A stretch of 64,000 bases of DNA, taken from contig JAKOYD010000167.1 in NCBI GenBank assembly GCA_029780695.1, forward strand, positions 1 through 64,000. Direction: 5' to 3'. This document shows, in pieces, positions 27,918 through 35,751 of the stretch; position 1 is the stretch's first letter; every line of letters begins with the position of its first letter. The translations under genes and the position numbers were made by a program. The notes below the pieces were generated by a model. The model searched no databases, was not told the DNA's origin, and saw only the letters and a list, made by a program, of their open reading frames with translations. This DNA comes from Pseudomonadota bacterium (GTDB lineage: Bacteria; Pseudomonadota; Gammaproteobacteria; Burkholderiales; Burkholderiaceae_C).

Positions 27918-28886
27918 TCAGCGCAGCAGCGCCACCGCGGCCGAAAACGTCACGAAGGCCAGCGCCGTCGACCACAGAATGATGCGCGCCACGCGGCCGT
28001 TGTCGGCGCTATAGCGCTCGGCCAGCAGCGACACGTTGCTGGCCGATGGCAGCGCTGCCGTCAGAACCAGCGGCAACAGCGCCGCGCCCGGCAGCGCGCC
28101 GGCTTGCACCGCCAGGGTGCCCAGACCCCACACCACCAGTGGGTGCAGCGCCAGCTTGGCGCCCGTGATCCAGCCCACGTCGCTCTGGCCCGGCTGCGGG
28201 CGCGTGGCGGCGCCGGCTTGGATTTGCGAGCGCGCCAGCACCGCCCCGATGGTGAACAGCGCGACCGGTGAGGCTGCGTCAGCCAGCAGCTGCACGGCGC
28301 GGTTCAGCGGCGCCCACGGCACCCAACCCAGCGCGCCCACCAACGCCCCCAGCAGGATCGACCACGGCATGGGGTTGCGCAGCACCCCCTTGAGCGTGCG
28401 CACGACGGCTTGCGCCGGCCCCTGTGGTTGAACGGCGTCGCTGCCCAGGTGGGCCAGGCCGATGCACAGCGAGGTGGTTGCCACCAAATCCACCAGCAGG
28501 GTGGCCATCACCGGCCCGACGGCACCCGCGCCCAGCAGCGCCAAAATCAGCGGCACGCCCATGAAGCCCGAGTTGGGAAACGCGGCCACCAGCGCGCCCA
28601 GCGCCGCGTCGGCCCAGCCGGCGCCACGGCGGCGCGCCAGTGCGGCTGCGGCGGCCACGACGAGCGCGGCCGCCGCCAGCCACACAGCGGCGATCATCGG
28701 GTTGAACAGCTGCAGCAGGGGCGTGGTGCTGCCAAAGCGCCACAGCATGCACGGCAGGGCGAAATACAGCACGAACATGTTCAGCCCCGGTACCGCGTCG
28801 AGCGGCAACAGGCGCGAGCGCGCGGCCAGGTAGCCGCACAGCACCAGGGCAAAAAACGGAAACGTGACGGAAAAGATGTCGGCCAA
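27918..28886 (-). CDS. AEC family (auxin efflux carrier-like) transporter
   Basis: A 322-residue inner-membrane protein with about ten hydrophobic segments in two halves, each starting with a conserved Asn/Pro break: VLYFALPCMLWRF and AFPNSGFMGVPLILAL in the first, LPSASNVSLLAERY in the second. These are typical of AEC carriers such as MdcF-like malonate or other dicarboxylate permeases; the substrate is unknown. The start is uncertain: no ATG is in frame, and a TTG at 28886 (giving MADIFSVTFPFFALV) fits the family best; another TTG at 28931 is possible. Confidence 0.8.
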   Translation of the reverse strand: MADIFSVTFPFFALVLCGYLAARSRLLPLDAVPGLNMFVLYFALPCMLWRFGSTTPLLQLFNPMIAAVWLAAAALVVAAAAALARRRGAGWADAALGALVAAFPNSGFMGVPLILALLGAGAVGPVMATLLVDLVATTSLCIGLAHLGSDAVQPQGPAQAVVRTLKGVLRNPMPWSILLGALVGALGWVPWAPLNRAVQLLADAASPVALFTIGAVLARSQIQAGAATRPQPGQSDVGWITGAKLALHPLVVWGLGTLAVQAGALPGAALLPLVLTAALPSASNVSLLAERYSADNGRVARIILWSTALAFVTFSAAVALLR

Positions 28887-28973
28887 GGCGAGCGGTCGGT
28901 CAGCGGCAAGCGCCGCCGTGCACGATACCAAACCGGCGCCCGCCTGCGGGGCGCGGAGTGCGTGGGTCGCGCG

Positions 28974-29579
28974 TCAACCTTGATGCAGCGCGTCGGCGGC
29001 CTTGCGCGGCGCGCCCAGCAGCGCGTCCTTCAGCCGGCTGTCCACCGGGTGGGGCCCCACCCAGATGCGCAGCATGGCCTCGATGAAGCCGGCGTCGGTC
29101 ACCGCTTCGCCTTTCTGCACGTTGTCGACAAAGAACGTGGTGCCCTTGCCCGGCACGTAGTCGAAGCGGAAGGTTTGGCCTGCGGCCAGTTTCTTTTCGG
29201 TGCTGAAGATGCGCGAGAGCTTGTCCATGAACCCGGCGACGGCGGCCTGGCGGCTCGGGTCGGAGTTTTCGCGCATGCCGCGCACCATGGCAATGCCCAG
29301 CTGGTCGCTGGGAATGTCGCGCGACGCCACGAAGCTCACGCGCTTGGCACCGGGCTGCGCCAGCAATTGCTCGGCCGTGGTGGCCTTGACGGGGGTGTAG
29401 AAGGCAATTTCGTACAGCGCGATCACCGCGCGGTAGCGCACGCCTTGTCCGTTGAGCTGCAGCGTCTGCCCAGCGACCTGGGCAGTGGGCTCGAACCGCC
29501 CCTCGGCCGCGGCCAGCAGCGGCGTGGTAGCCAGCGCCGACGCCAGCAGCGCGCTTTTCATCCATCTCACGGTCAGCAC
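28974..29579 (-). CDS. Exported chalcone-isomerase-fold protein
   Basis: A roughly 200-residue protein of the chalcone isomerase-like family found in bacteria. After a signal peptide (KSALLASALATTPLLAAAEG) come GQTLQLNGQGVRYRAVIALY, EIAFYTPVKATT, VSFVASRDIPSDQLGIA and VPGKGTTFFVDN, the conserved strands of the fold. Bacterial members are periplasmic and probably bind lipids or act as chaperones; chalcone isomerase activity is not expected. I chose the GTG at 29579 because GAGGGAG sits just upstream; the ATG at 29561 would give 195 residues with a weaker ribosome site. Confidence 0.8.
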   Translation of the reverse strand: MLTVRWMKSALLASALATTPLLAAAEGRFEPTAQVAGQTLQLNGQGVRYRAVIALYEIAFYTPVKATTAEQLLAQPGAKRVSFVASRDIPSDQLGIAMVRGMRENSDPSRQAAVAGFMDKLSRIFSTEKKLAAGQTFRFDYVPGKGTTFFVDNVQKGEAVTDAGFIEAMLRIWVGPHPVDSRLKDALLGAPRKAADALHQG

Positions 29580-29821
29580 GATGAGCTCCCTCTCTCCCTT
29601 AGAACCTGCGTTGTTGCGGCGCGCTTGCGCGGCAGCCGCGATTAAAACGCGTTTATGACGAATTTGTGAACCGACACGCCTGCCGACGGTGAAAAATCGC
29701 ACACCGCCGTCAACTGATCGCACCACGGCCACGCAGGCGCCAGCGCGGCCAGACAGGTATCATTTCACGCCTTCCCTTCGCAGTATTGACGGCGCGACCC
29801 ACGCGTGCGCCCGTGTCCTTC

Positions 29822-31882
29822 ATGACCGCATCCCTGAACCTGGCCCAGCAAGATGCCGTCAACCACTTGCGAGGCCCTTGCCTGGTGCTGGCCGGCGCCG
29901 GGTCGGGCAAGACGCGTGTCATCACACACAAGATTGCGCGGCTGATCCAGACCGGGGTGGAAGGCCGGCGCATTGCCGCGATCACCTTCACCAACAAGGC
30001 CGCCACCGAGATGCGCGAGCGTGCGCGTCAGCTGGTCGGCAAACCGGCGGGCGAGGTGCTGATCTGCACCTTTCACGCCCTGGGCGTGCGCCTGCTGCGC
30101 GAGGACGGCGCTGCCCTGGGCCTGAAGCCGCAATTCAGCATCCTCGACAGCGACGACGTGCTCAGCCTGCTCAAGGACTGCGGCGCCACCACCGACGCCG
30201 CCACCGCGCGGCAATGGCAATGGACGATCAGCGGCTGGAAGAACGCCGGCCTGAACGCCGCCGCCGCGCTGGCGCAGGCCACCAGCGAGGGCGAGCGCCA
30301 GACCGCGCGGCTGATGGCGCGCTACGAAGAGCGCCTGGCCGCCTACCAGAGCGTTGACTTCGACGACCTGATTGGCCTGCCCCTGCGCTTGCTACAACAA
30401 AATGAGCAAACAATGCAGAAGTGGCAAGCGCGGCTGGCCCATGTGCTGGTCGATGAGTACCAGGACACCAACGCCACGCAATACGAGCTGATGAAGCTGC
30501 TGGTGGGTGCGCAGGGCAGCTTCACCGCCGTGGGCGACGACGACCAGAGCATCTACGGCTGGCGTGGCGCGACGCTGGACAACCTGCGGCGGCTGCCGCT
30601 GGACTTTCCGCGCCTGAAGGTCATCAAGCTGGAGCAGAACTACCGCTCCACCGGCGCCATCCTGCGCGCGGCCAACAACGTGATCGGGCCCAACCCGAAG
30701 CTGTTTCCCAAGCGGCTGTATTCCGAATTGGGCGAGGGCGAGCCGGTGCGCGTGGTCGATTGCGACCATGAGGCGCACGAGGCCGAGCGCGCGGTGGCGC
30801 GCATCCAGTCGCTGCGCCAGACTTCGCCGCACAAGGAGTGGCGTGATTTCGCCATCCTTTATCGCGCCAACCACCAGGCGCGCGTGTTCGAGCAGGCGCT
30901 GCGGCGCGCGCAAATTCCGTACAAGGTGTCGGGCGGGCAAAGTTTTTTTGACCGCGTCGAAATCAAGGACTTGTGCGCCTGGCTGCGGCTGTGGATCAAC
31001 GAGGACGACGACCCAGCCTTTCTGCGCGCCGTCACCACGCCCAAGCGCGGCATCGGGCACCAGACCCTGGCCCAGCTGGGCGAATTCGCTGCCAAGGCAC
31101 ATCTGTCGCTGTTCGGCGCGCTGTACGCACATTCGCTGGGCGCGGCGCTGCCGGCGCGCGCCGTCGCCGGCCTGCACGAATTCGGGCGCGAGCTGAACGA
31201 GCTGCGCCATCGTGCCCGACACACCGTCGGCCGCGAGGCGGCGCGCGCCTTTCTGGACGAGTGGCTGCAGGCCATTCATTACGAAAAGCATCTGCACGAC
31301 AGCAGCGACACGGCCCCTCAGGCCACGGCGCGCTGGGGCAACGTGCTGGAATTCTGCGACTGGATGGCCGACCGCTGTGGCGGACAGATCACCGACGCAG
31401 CGGGCGTCAGCCTGTCGCTGGAGCCTAAAACACTGCTGGACGTGGCGCAGACCATTTCGCTAATTTCGACGCTGAACGAGCGCGATCAGGACCCGAACGT
31501 GGTGACACTCTCCACCCTGCACGCCGCCAAGGGCCTGGAGTGGCCGCACGTGGTGCTGGCCGGCGTGATCGAGGGCCTGCTGCCGTTTCGCCCCGATGAA
31601 GACGCCGGCGCCGCCGCGCAGGCCGCGCGCATCGAGGAAGAGCGGCGCCTGATGTACGTCGGCATCACGCGCGCGCAACGCACCCTGGCCGTCAGCTGGA
31701 CGCGCCGGCGCAAGAAGGGCCGCGAAATCGTGGCCGCGCGGCCCAGCCGCTTCATCGCCGAAATGGCGCTCGACCAGGCCACCGTGCGCGAAGATCCGCG
31801 CGAAAAACTCAAGGCACTGCGGGCCGAATTCGCCCAGCGCGCGTCAGCGCAAAGCGCCGCGCCCACCCACACCACCCCATGA
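29822..31882 (+). CDS. rep: ATP-dependent DNA helicase Rep
   Basis: A 686-residue SF1A (UvrD/Rep) 3'-5' helicase. Motifs: LAGAGSGKTRVITHK (Walker A), TFTNKAATEMRERA (Ia), LVDEYQDTN (II), GDDDQSIYGWRGA (III), LEQNYRST (IV), TLHAAKGLEW (V) and YVGITRAQRTL (VI). Length and the short C-terminus without a UvrD-type tail favour Rep, which clears proteins ahead of forks. The ATG at 29822 agrees with the family N-terminus SLNLAQQDAV. The stop overlaps the lipoprotein gene by 4 bases. Confidence 0.93.
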   Translation: MTASLNLAQQDAVNHLRGPCLVLAGAGSGKTRVITHKIARLIQTGVEGRRIAAITFTNKAATEMRERARQLVGKPAGEVLICTFHALGVRLLREDGAALGLKPQFSILDSDDVLSLLKDCGATTDAATARQWQWTISGWKNAGLNAAAALAQATSEGERQTARLMARYEERLAAYQSVDFDDLIGLPLRLLQQNEQTMQKWQARLAHVLVDEYQDTNATQYELMKLLVGAQGSFTAVGDDDQSIYGWRGATLDNLRRLPLDFPRLKVIKLEQNYRSTGAILRAANNVIGPNPKLFPKRLYSELGEGEPVRVVDCDHEAHEAERAVARIQSLRQTSPHKEWRDFAILYRANHQARVFEQALRRAQIPYKVSGGQSFFDRVEIKDLCAWLRLWINEDDDPAFLRAVTTPKRGIGHQTLAQLGEFAAKAHLSLFGALYAHSLGAALPARAVAGLHEFGRELNELRHRARHTVGREAARAFLDEWLQAIHYEKHLHDSSDTAPQATARWGNVLEFCDWMADRCGGQITDAAGVSLSLEPKTLLDVAQTISLISTLNERDQDPNVVTLSTLHAAKGLEWPHVVLAGVIEGLLPFRPDEDAGAAAQAARIEEERRLMYVGITRAQRTLAVSWTRRRKKGREIVAARPSRFIAEMALDQATVREDPREKLKALRAEFAQRASAQSAAPTHTTP

Positions 31883-32370
31883 CCACGCACCACATCCTTC
31901 GCCTTGCCCTGTGCGCCGGCGCGTTCGCGCTGCTGGCGGCCTGCGCGGCCCCGCCGCCAGATCGGCACGCCAGCGCGACCAGCACGCCATCGACCGTTGA
32001 CTGCCCCGACGTCACTCGGCTGCACGCCGCGCAGCTTTACGGCAGCTGGAACGTCGAACTGGTGCAAGCCGGTCTGCGCGGCCAGCTGACCCTGCGCGAA
32101 CACCCCGAATACACTGCCAGCCTGCGCGGCGAATTCAGCTATGGCGGCCGACACTCCATCGCCTCAGGCGACGTCGAGGACGGAGAGTTCAATCTGGACG
32201 AATCGCGTGACGGCAAAGCCCTGCACGCCTTCTGGAGCGGCAAACTGGTGCCCGCCGCTTGCGGCGCCGAGATCCGCGGCACCTGGCAACCCCTTGCGCA
32301 GCCCGGGCAACCGCCGCTGCCCGAAAGCGATTTTGTCCTGCGGCGCGCCTCCACCCTCGTCAACTGGTAG
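31879..32370 (+). CDS. Putative lipoprotein
   Basis: A 163-residue lipoprotein: signal peptide with the lipobox LLAAC (Cys at about residue 22), then a Pro/Ser/Thr linker and a beta-rich domain starting LYGSWNVELVQAGLRGQLTLR, with HSIASGDVEDGEFNLDESRDG and two cysteines. I recall this as a small betaproteobacterial lipoprotein usually found downstream of rep, function unknown. It is coupled to rep by an ATGA overlap and followed by a strong terminator. Confidence 0.75.
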   Translation: MTTHHILRLALCAGAFALLAACAAPPPDRHASATSTPSTVDCPDVTRLHAAQLYGSWNVELVQAGLRGQLTLREHPEYTASLRGEFSYGGRHSIASGDVEDGEFNLDESRDGKALHAFWSGKLVPAACGAEIRGTWQPLAQPGQPPLPESDFVLRRASTLVNW

Positions 32371-32443
32371 CGCGGGCGTTTGTGCCCGCGTCTTGCACCG
32401 CGCCGCAGCATGAACCCCAGCTATCCACCATCGGGCTGGAGAC

Positions 32444-32475
32444 AAAAAAAAGCCCGCTGAATCAGCGGGCTTTTT
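32444..32475. terminator. Bidirectional rho-independent terminator
   Basis: AGCCCGCTGA and TCAGCGGGCT form a 10-bp stem flanked by eight A and five T. It ends the rep-lipoprotein operon on the plus strand. Read on the minus strand it lies directly after attL, so before the element integrated it was probably the terminator of the tRNA-fMet gene. Confidence 0.9.
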
Positions 32476-32482
32476 GGCTATT

Positions 32483-32501
32483 TGGTTGCGCGAGAAGGAT
32501 T
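32483..32501. other. attL core
   Basis: TGGTTGCGCGAGAAGGATT, 19 bases identical to the 3' end of the tRNA-fMet gene at 47881-47899. It lies just beyond the rep-lipoprotein terminator. To its right the sequence (CTCCGATG) no longer resembles the tRNA. Confidence 0.92.
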
Positions 32502-32558
32502 CTCCGATGCGGTCTAACGCGTTGAATTCGTTGGAAATTTTTCTGACGTGTCTCAAAC

Positions 32559-32617
32559 ATACCAACAAAAATACCAACAAATCGCAATCCGACCCCACAA
32601 AATGACCCACGGGTCAT
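32559..32617. promoter_or_regulatory. Left-end regulatory sites of the element
   Basis: Two direct copies of ATACCAACAAA (32559-32569 and 32571-32581) share their core ATACCAAC with sites next to the integrase gene at the other end and are candidate integrase arm sites. A 16-bp inverted repeat ATGACCCACGGGTCAT (32602-32617) matches the one at 46111-46126. No gene lies in 32502-32672. Confidence 0.55.
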
Positions 32618-32672
32618 CAGGGCGATGGCAACATGCCGACCGCGCCGGTGAAGTGCCGGCGGGGAGCACAAC

Positions 32673-33677
32673 ATGGATTGGTTTCAGCGCCTGACCGGAT
32701 TCCGGGAGGCGGGCCACGCGGACACCCAGCGGCAGTTGGTGGTCGAGGGTGATCGGCTACGGTCGCTGGTGAACGGAAAGACCTACGGCATCGGCCGGTT
32801 CGAGCAGCCGTCGCTCGGAGAACTTAGGGCGCGGGTCAAGCCGGCGCCCGGTCGCCTGAAAGTGTCCATCGTGACTGGCGACGTCCGCAAGCTGCACCAG
32901 CAGCCCGAATACGCTGGTGCGCTGTTTCAGGTGGCGAGCCAGTTCAACGTGCTGGAGATGCCTTCCCCGTCCGTCACGCCGGAGGCTGGCGTCACTGGCT
33001 ACCAGCATGACCGCACGCAAGGCCCCGCGTGTGCGCTGGCCGCTGGCGCCGCCACGATCTACCGGAACTACTTCGTGCCCTGTCATGGCGGGGTCGGCCA
33101 GACCGGCGCGCGCCAATTGGACGGGCTGGCCGATTTGGGCGCCGCGTTGAGCGAGCTGACCGGGTTGCCGGCGCCCGACCTGTGGCGCATGCAGAACGGC
33201 TATGCGCTGGCGAGCAACGAAGGTCTGCAGGCCATCTCCGCCGTGCTGGGCACGATGGACGCTGATCGGCTGGATGGCCTGCGGGCGCGCCTGCGCATAG
33301 GCGTTCACGCAGGCGTCGAAGTCACCGACGTGGATGATCATCCCGGCCCTTTGGTGTCGCAGGCGTATTGCTCAGCGTTGCCGGTGGCCTACACGCGCGT
33401 CCCGCCGGCATTGTGGGCGCCATTCGCTTCGCTGGTGCTGGAGGGCGCCTACGAGGCAACACTGCTGGCCGCCGCAGAAAACGCGCAAGCCGGAGGCAGC
33501 AACGTCGTGCTGCTGACCCACTTGGGCGGCGGCGTGTTCGGCAATGACGACGGCTGGATTCACGGCGCCATGGACCGGGCGCTGGAGTTGGCGCGCGACT
33601 GGGCGCTGGACGTGCGGATCGTCTGCTACAGCTCGCCGTCGCGTGCGACGCGGGATTTGGCGGCTGCCTTCGGCTGA
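32673..33677 (+). CDS. Possible macrodomain-related cargo protein
   Basis: A 334-residue protein of a family I have seen in scattered bacteria without an assigned function. Conserved-looking blocks are LFQVASQFNVLEMPSPSVTP (residues 84-103), TQGPACALAAGAATIYRNYF (115-134) and LLTHLGGGVFGN (280-291), followed by a helix and RIVCYS. The GGGVFGN loop near a final strand recalls macrodomains and microbial poly(ADP-ribose) glycohydrolases (GCGxFGND); this is inference. The ATG has a GGGGAG ribosome site. It is the first gene inside attL, stands alone on the plus strand and converges with the Nudix pair, as cargo genes often do. Confidence 0.6.
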   Translation: MDWFQRLTGFREAGHADTQRQLVVEGDRLRSLVNGKTYGIGRFEQPSLGELRARVKPAPGRLKVSIVTGDVRKLHQQPEYAGALFQVASQFNVLEMPSPSVTPEAGVTGYQHDRTQGPACALAAGAATIYRNYFVPCHGGVGQTGARQLDGLADLGAALSELTGLPAPDLWRMQNGYALASNEGLQAISAVLGTMDADRLDGLRARLRIGVHAGVEVTDVDDHPGPLVSQAYCSALPVAYTRVPPALWAPFASLVLEGAYEATLLAAAENAQAGGSNVVLLTHLGGGVFGNDDGWIHGAMDRALELARDWALDVRIVCYSSPSRATRDLAAAFG

Positions 33678-34009
33678 CGGCGCAGGCCCGCGCTGTACGG
33701 CCCGCCCGGTTGCAGCTTGCCGAAGGCATGCCATGCACCCATGTAGGCGTCGTGCAGCTCGTCGTCCCGGGTCGAGCCCTTGAAGTTGCTGTAGTCGATG
33801 CCCATCAACCGCTGGGAGATAGCGGCAGCCACGTCGGCACGCTTCACCCGCGCCCGGCAGCGGTAGTCGTTCCCGAGCGTGACCTCGACCTTGGCGCCGG
33901 GAAACACGCGCTCGATGTCGCCATCACGCCGCGCGCGCACCAGCAACTCGTCGGGCTCGCAGTCCTTGTCGACGATGGACAAAAACGCGTCGTTCAGGCA
34001 AAGCCACAT
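33626..34009 (-). CDS. Phage accessory protein of unknown function
   Basis: A 127-residue protein: MWLCLNDAFLSIVDKDCEPD, LLVRARRDGDIERVFPGA, ADVAAAISQRLMGIDYSNFK and DDELHDAYMGAWHAFGKLQP. I recall this family from many phages and prophages, where it is next to Nudix hydrolases as here; its function is unknown. The start at 34009 lies 3 bases after the Nudix stop. Its 3' end overlaps the convergent macrodomain-like gene by 52 bases. Confidence 0.7.
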   Translation of the reverse strand: MWLCLNDAFLSIVDKDCEPDELLVRARRDGDIERVFPGAKVEVTLGNDYRCRARVKRADVAAAISQRLMGIDYSNFKGSTRDDELHDAYMGAWHAFGKLQPGGPYSAGLRRQPKAAAKSRVARDGEL

Positions 34010-34011
34010 GT

Positions 34012-34650
34012 TCAGGCTCCCTTCTGGCCGATGTGCGCCAGCAGCGCTTTCACGATGGGTTGGTCGTTCTGGTGGTTGGTGGTCGATGCCAGCGTGTCGG
34101 CCGGCACCAGCATGACTGCTTGCGACTCCCAGCCCATGTCCGCAGGGTTGCCCCCGAGGCGCCGGGCCAAGTAGTAGCGCGTCACGCTGGTCGTGCGCAC
34201 GCTGTCGCACAGGTAGCCTGTCAGCTCAACCTGCAGACCCGATTCCTCCCATGCCTCCTTGATGGCTGATGCGCGGGTGCTGACGCCGTCGAGCTTGCCT
34301 TTGGGATAGCTGCGCGTGTAGCCGCCATAGCCGTCGGTGGGCGCGACGACCCACACCCGCCCGTCCGGCTCGACCGTCACCACGCCGGCGGCGGGCTTCT
34401 TCCCGGGCGCGGTCGGCATCGGTGGTTCGTCGAAGGTGGCGCGTGCGCCAAGCGCTTCCCAGCCGGCGTCATCGGTGGGCGCGGCCGGCCATGGGGCGAC
34501 CGGTACGCCGTTGACGTCGCTCGGCATTCGGCAGTCGGGTGTGGCGGTTGCAATGGCGCTGCTGTCGGCCCAAGCGTCGGTGGCGCTGGGCGTGCTGGGC
34601 TTCTTGATGGTGACGGGCTGGCCCTTGTCGTTCAGGCGCGGGTGCTGCAT
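34012..34650 (-). CDS. Nudix hydrolase
   Basis: A 212-residue protein. Residues 1-85 are a low-complexity Ala/Pro/Asp-rich extension; the Nudix fold follows. The Nudix box is at 118-139 (GKLDGV...KEAWEESGL). The metal-binding EE pair (135-136) is kept, but the first conserved Glu of GX5E is Ser and the Arg of REU is Lys, so the box is slightly degenerate. Such enzymes cleave nucleoside diphosphates linked to another group, for example ADP-ribose. A GGAGG ribosome site precedes the ATG. It is paired with the accessory protein downstream, 3 bases apart. Confidence 0.82.
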   Translation of the reverse strand: MQHPRLNDKGQPVTIKKPSTPSATDAWADSSAIATATPDCRMPSDVNGVPVAPWPAAPTDDAGWEALGARATFDEPPMPTAPGKKPAAGVVTVEPDGRVWVVAPTDGYGGYTRSYPKGKLDGVSTRASAIKEAWEESGLQVELTGYLCDSVRTTSVTRYYLARRLGGNPADMGWESQAVMLVPADTLASTTNHQNDQPIVKALLAHIGQKGA

Positions 34651-34741
34651 GTGATTCCTCCTGCTTTCTTCCTGATTTCGTCAGTATCGCGCCACCCCGA
34701 TGGCTCGCCTCATCTTTCTTGAGGATCAAGCAGGCGCTGCG

Positions 34742-35047
34742 TCACGCGAGAGCGTGCCGCACCTTGAGCGGTGATTTTTTCACGGCCTGCCGGGCCTGCC
34801 ACAGGTCATAGGCGCCCTGCATGGACAGCCACAAGCTGGCACGCCCGCCCCGCTCTGCACCAAGCCATGCCTCTATGCGCAGCGCCATTTCAGGTGACAC
34901 GGCCGCGCGGCCGTTCAGCACGCGCGACAGCGCCACACGCGACACGCCCAACTGTTCGGCGGCATCCGTCACGGTCAGTCCCAACTCGGGTAGCACATCA
35001 TCGCGCAGCGCCAGCCCGGGATGGGGCGGATTGAACATCTCTGCCAT
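34742..35047 (-). CDS. higA: HigA family antitoxin
   Basis: A 101-residue XRE-type antitoxin: PHPGLALRDDVLPELGLTVT, then the helix-turn-helix DAAEQLGVSRVALSRVLNGR and AAVSPEMALRIEAWLGAE. These are hallmarks of HigA/VapI antidotes, which neutralise the HigB mRNase and repress the operon. It follows higB by 11 bases, the usual inverted toxin-first order. Confidence 0.92.
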   Translation of the reverse strand: MAEMFNPPHPGLALRDDVLPELGLTVTDAAEQLGVSRVALSRVLNGRAAVSPEMALRIEAWLGAERGGRASLWLSMQGAYDLWQARQAVKKSPLKVRHALA

Positions 35048-35058
35048 TGAAATCGCTC

Positions 35059-35337
35059 CTAGTGGTAGTCCTGATAGTTCACCAGCACGGCATCCTCGCC
35101 CTCAAACGCGAAGGTCAGGCGCCAATTCCCATTCACCCACACCGACCAATGCCCGGCCAGTTCGCGCGTCAGCGGGTGCAGGCGCCAACCCGGAAGGTTC
35201 ATATCCTCGGGTGTGGTTGCCGCGTTCAACTGCGCCAGTTGCCTGCCCAGCTTGGCAGCGTGGCTTGGCTGGATGCCCGCCTTGTTGCCGCGCTCAAAGA
35301 ACGCTTGCAGCCCCTTGTGCTGGAATGACTTAATCAC
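35059..35337 (-). CDS. higB: HigB family toxin (mRNA interferase)
   Basis: A 92-residue RelE-superfamily toxin, the usual HigB length. It starts at a GTG (35337) giving MIKSFQHKGLQAFFERG and continues with RQLAQLNAATTPEDMNLPGW, HWSVWVNGNWRLTFAF and ends NYQDYH, the conserved C-terminus. HigB cleaves mRNA on translating ribosomes. The much longer in-frame extension upstream is not supported. A likely operator lies just upstream. Confidence 0.92.
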   Translation of the reverse strand: MIKSFQHKGLQAFFERGNKAGIQPSHAAKLGRQLAQLNAATTPEDMNLPGWRLHPLTRELAGHWSVWVNGNWRLTFAFEGEDAVLVNYQDYH

Positions 35338-35346
35338 GGCATAAGT

Positions 35347-35363
35347 GTATCGTGATGCGTTAC
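35347..35363. promoter_or_regulatory. Candidate HigA operator
   Basis: An imperfect inverted repeat GTATCG-TGATG-CGTTAC 10 bases upstream of the higB start codon. HigA antitoxins bind such short palindromes at their own promoter. One arm position mismatches, so this remains a prediction. Confidence 0.45.
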
Positions 35364-35476
35364 GGAATGCAATGGGGCCGTGCCACTGCAGCGCCATCCG
35401 CTTGCTCGGCGTTGTCGACCCGCAGGCATCGCCGGCAAACGTGCTGGCGTAGAGATGCGGGGGCGGTATGCCCGGA

Positions 35477-35527
35477 GGTTTCCATGCAGGGCAAGTTTGG
35501 AAACCAAGTTTCCACAAAAAAGGAAAC
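35477..35527. repeat. Alternating GTTTCC/GGAAAC inverted repeats
   Basis: Four arms alternate: GGTTTCC (35477-35483), GGAAACC (35499-35505), GTTTCC (35508-35513) and GGAAAC (35522-35527). They could form alternative hairpins or bind a dimeric regulator. The surrounding 35364-35649 holds no supported gene. Confidence 0.5.
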
Positions 35528-35627
35528 GGCCACATGCACGCTGGCGGCGAGGGAATCTGCGCAGGCTGATTCTGCGCACCGGCCATGAATTCTGCGCACT
35601 GCGCGGTTTGAGCGGCTGGGACGTAGT

Positions 35628-35702
35628 GTCCGCCGCTGTCCGCCGCTGAAAGCGGACGGTCGGTCGAACAAAGCGGACGCCTGAACGGCAAAAAAGCGGA
35701 CG
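35628..35702. repeat. Iteron-like GCGGACG repeats
   Basis: Two direct copies of GTCCGCCGCT (35628-35637, 35638-35647) are followed by three direct copies of AAAGCGGACG (35649-35658, 35670-35679, 35693-35702) with 21 and 23-bp spacing, about two helical turns. The arrangement resembles protein-binding iterons. Two further TCGGACGC copies lie at 37440 and 37460. Confidence 0.55.
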
Positions 35703-35751
35703 CGCCCAAGGCCCCTTCGGCGACGCGCCGCTGAACCCGTCGCTGACCGGC

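Noticed and set aside
30385..30436. Further mini-repeat copy inside rep
   Set aside because: Only CTACAA and CAAGCGC agree, and Rep has no extra residues there.
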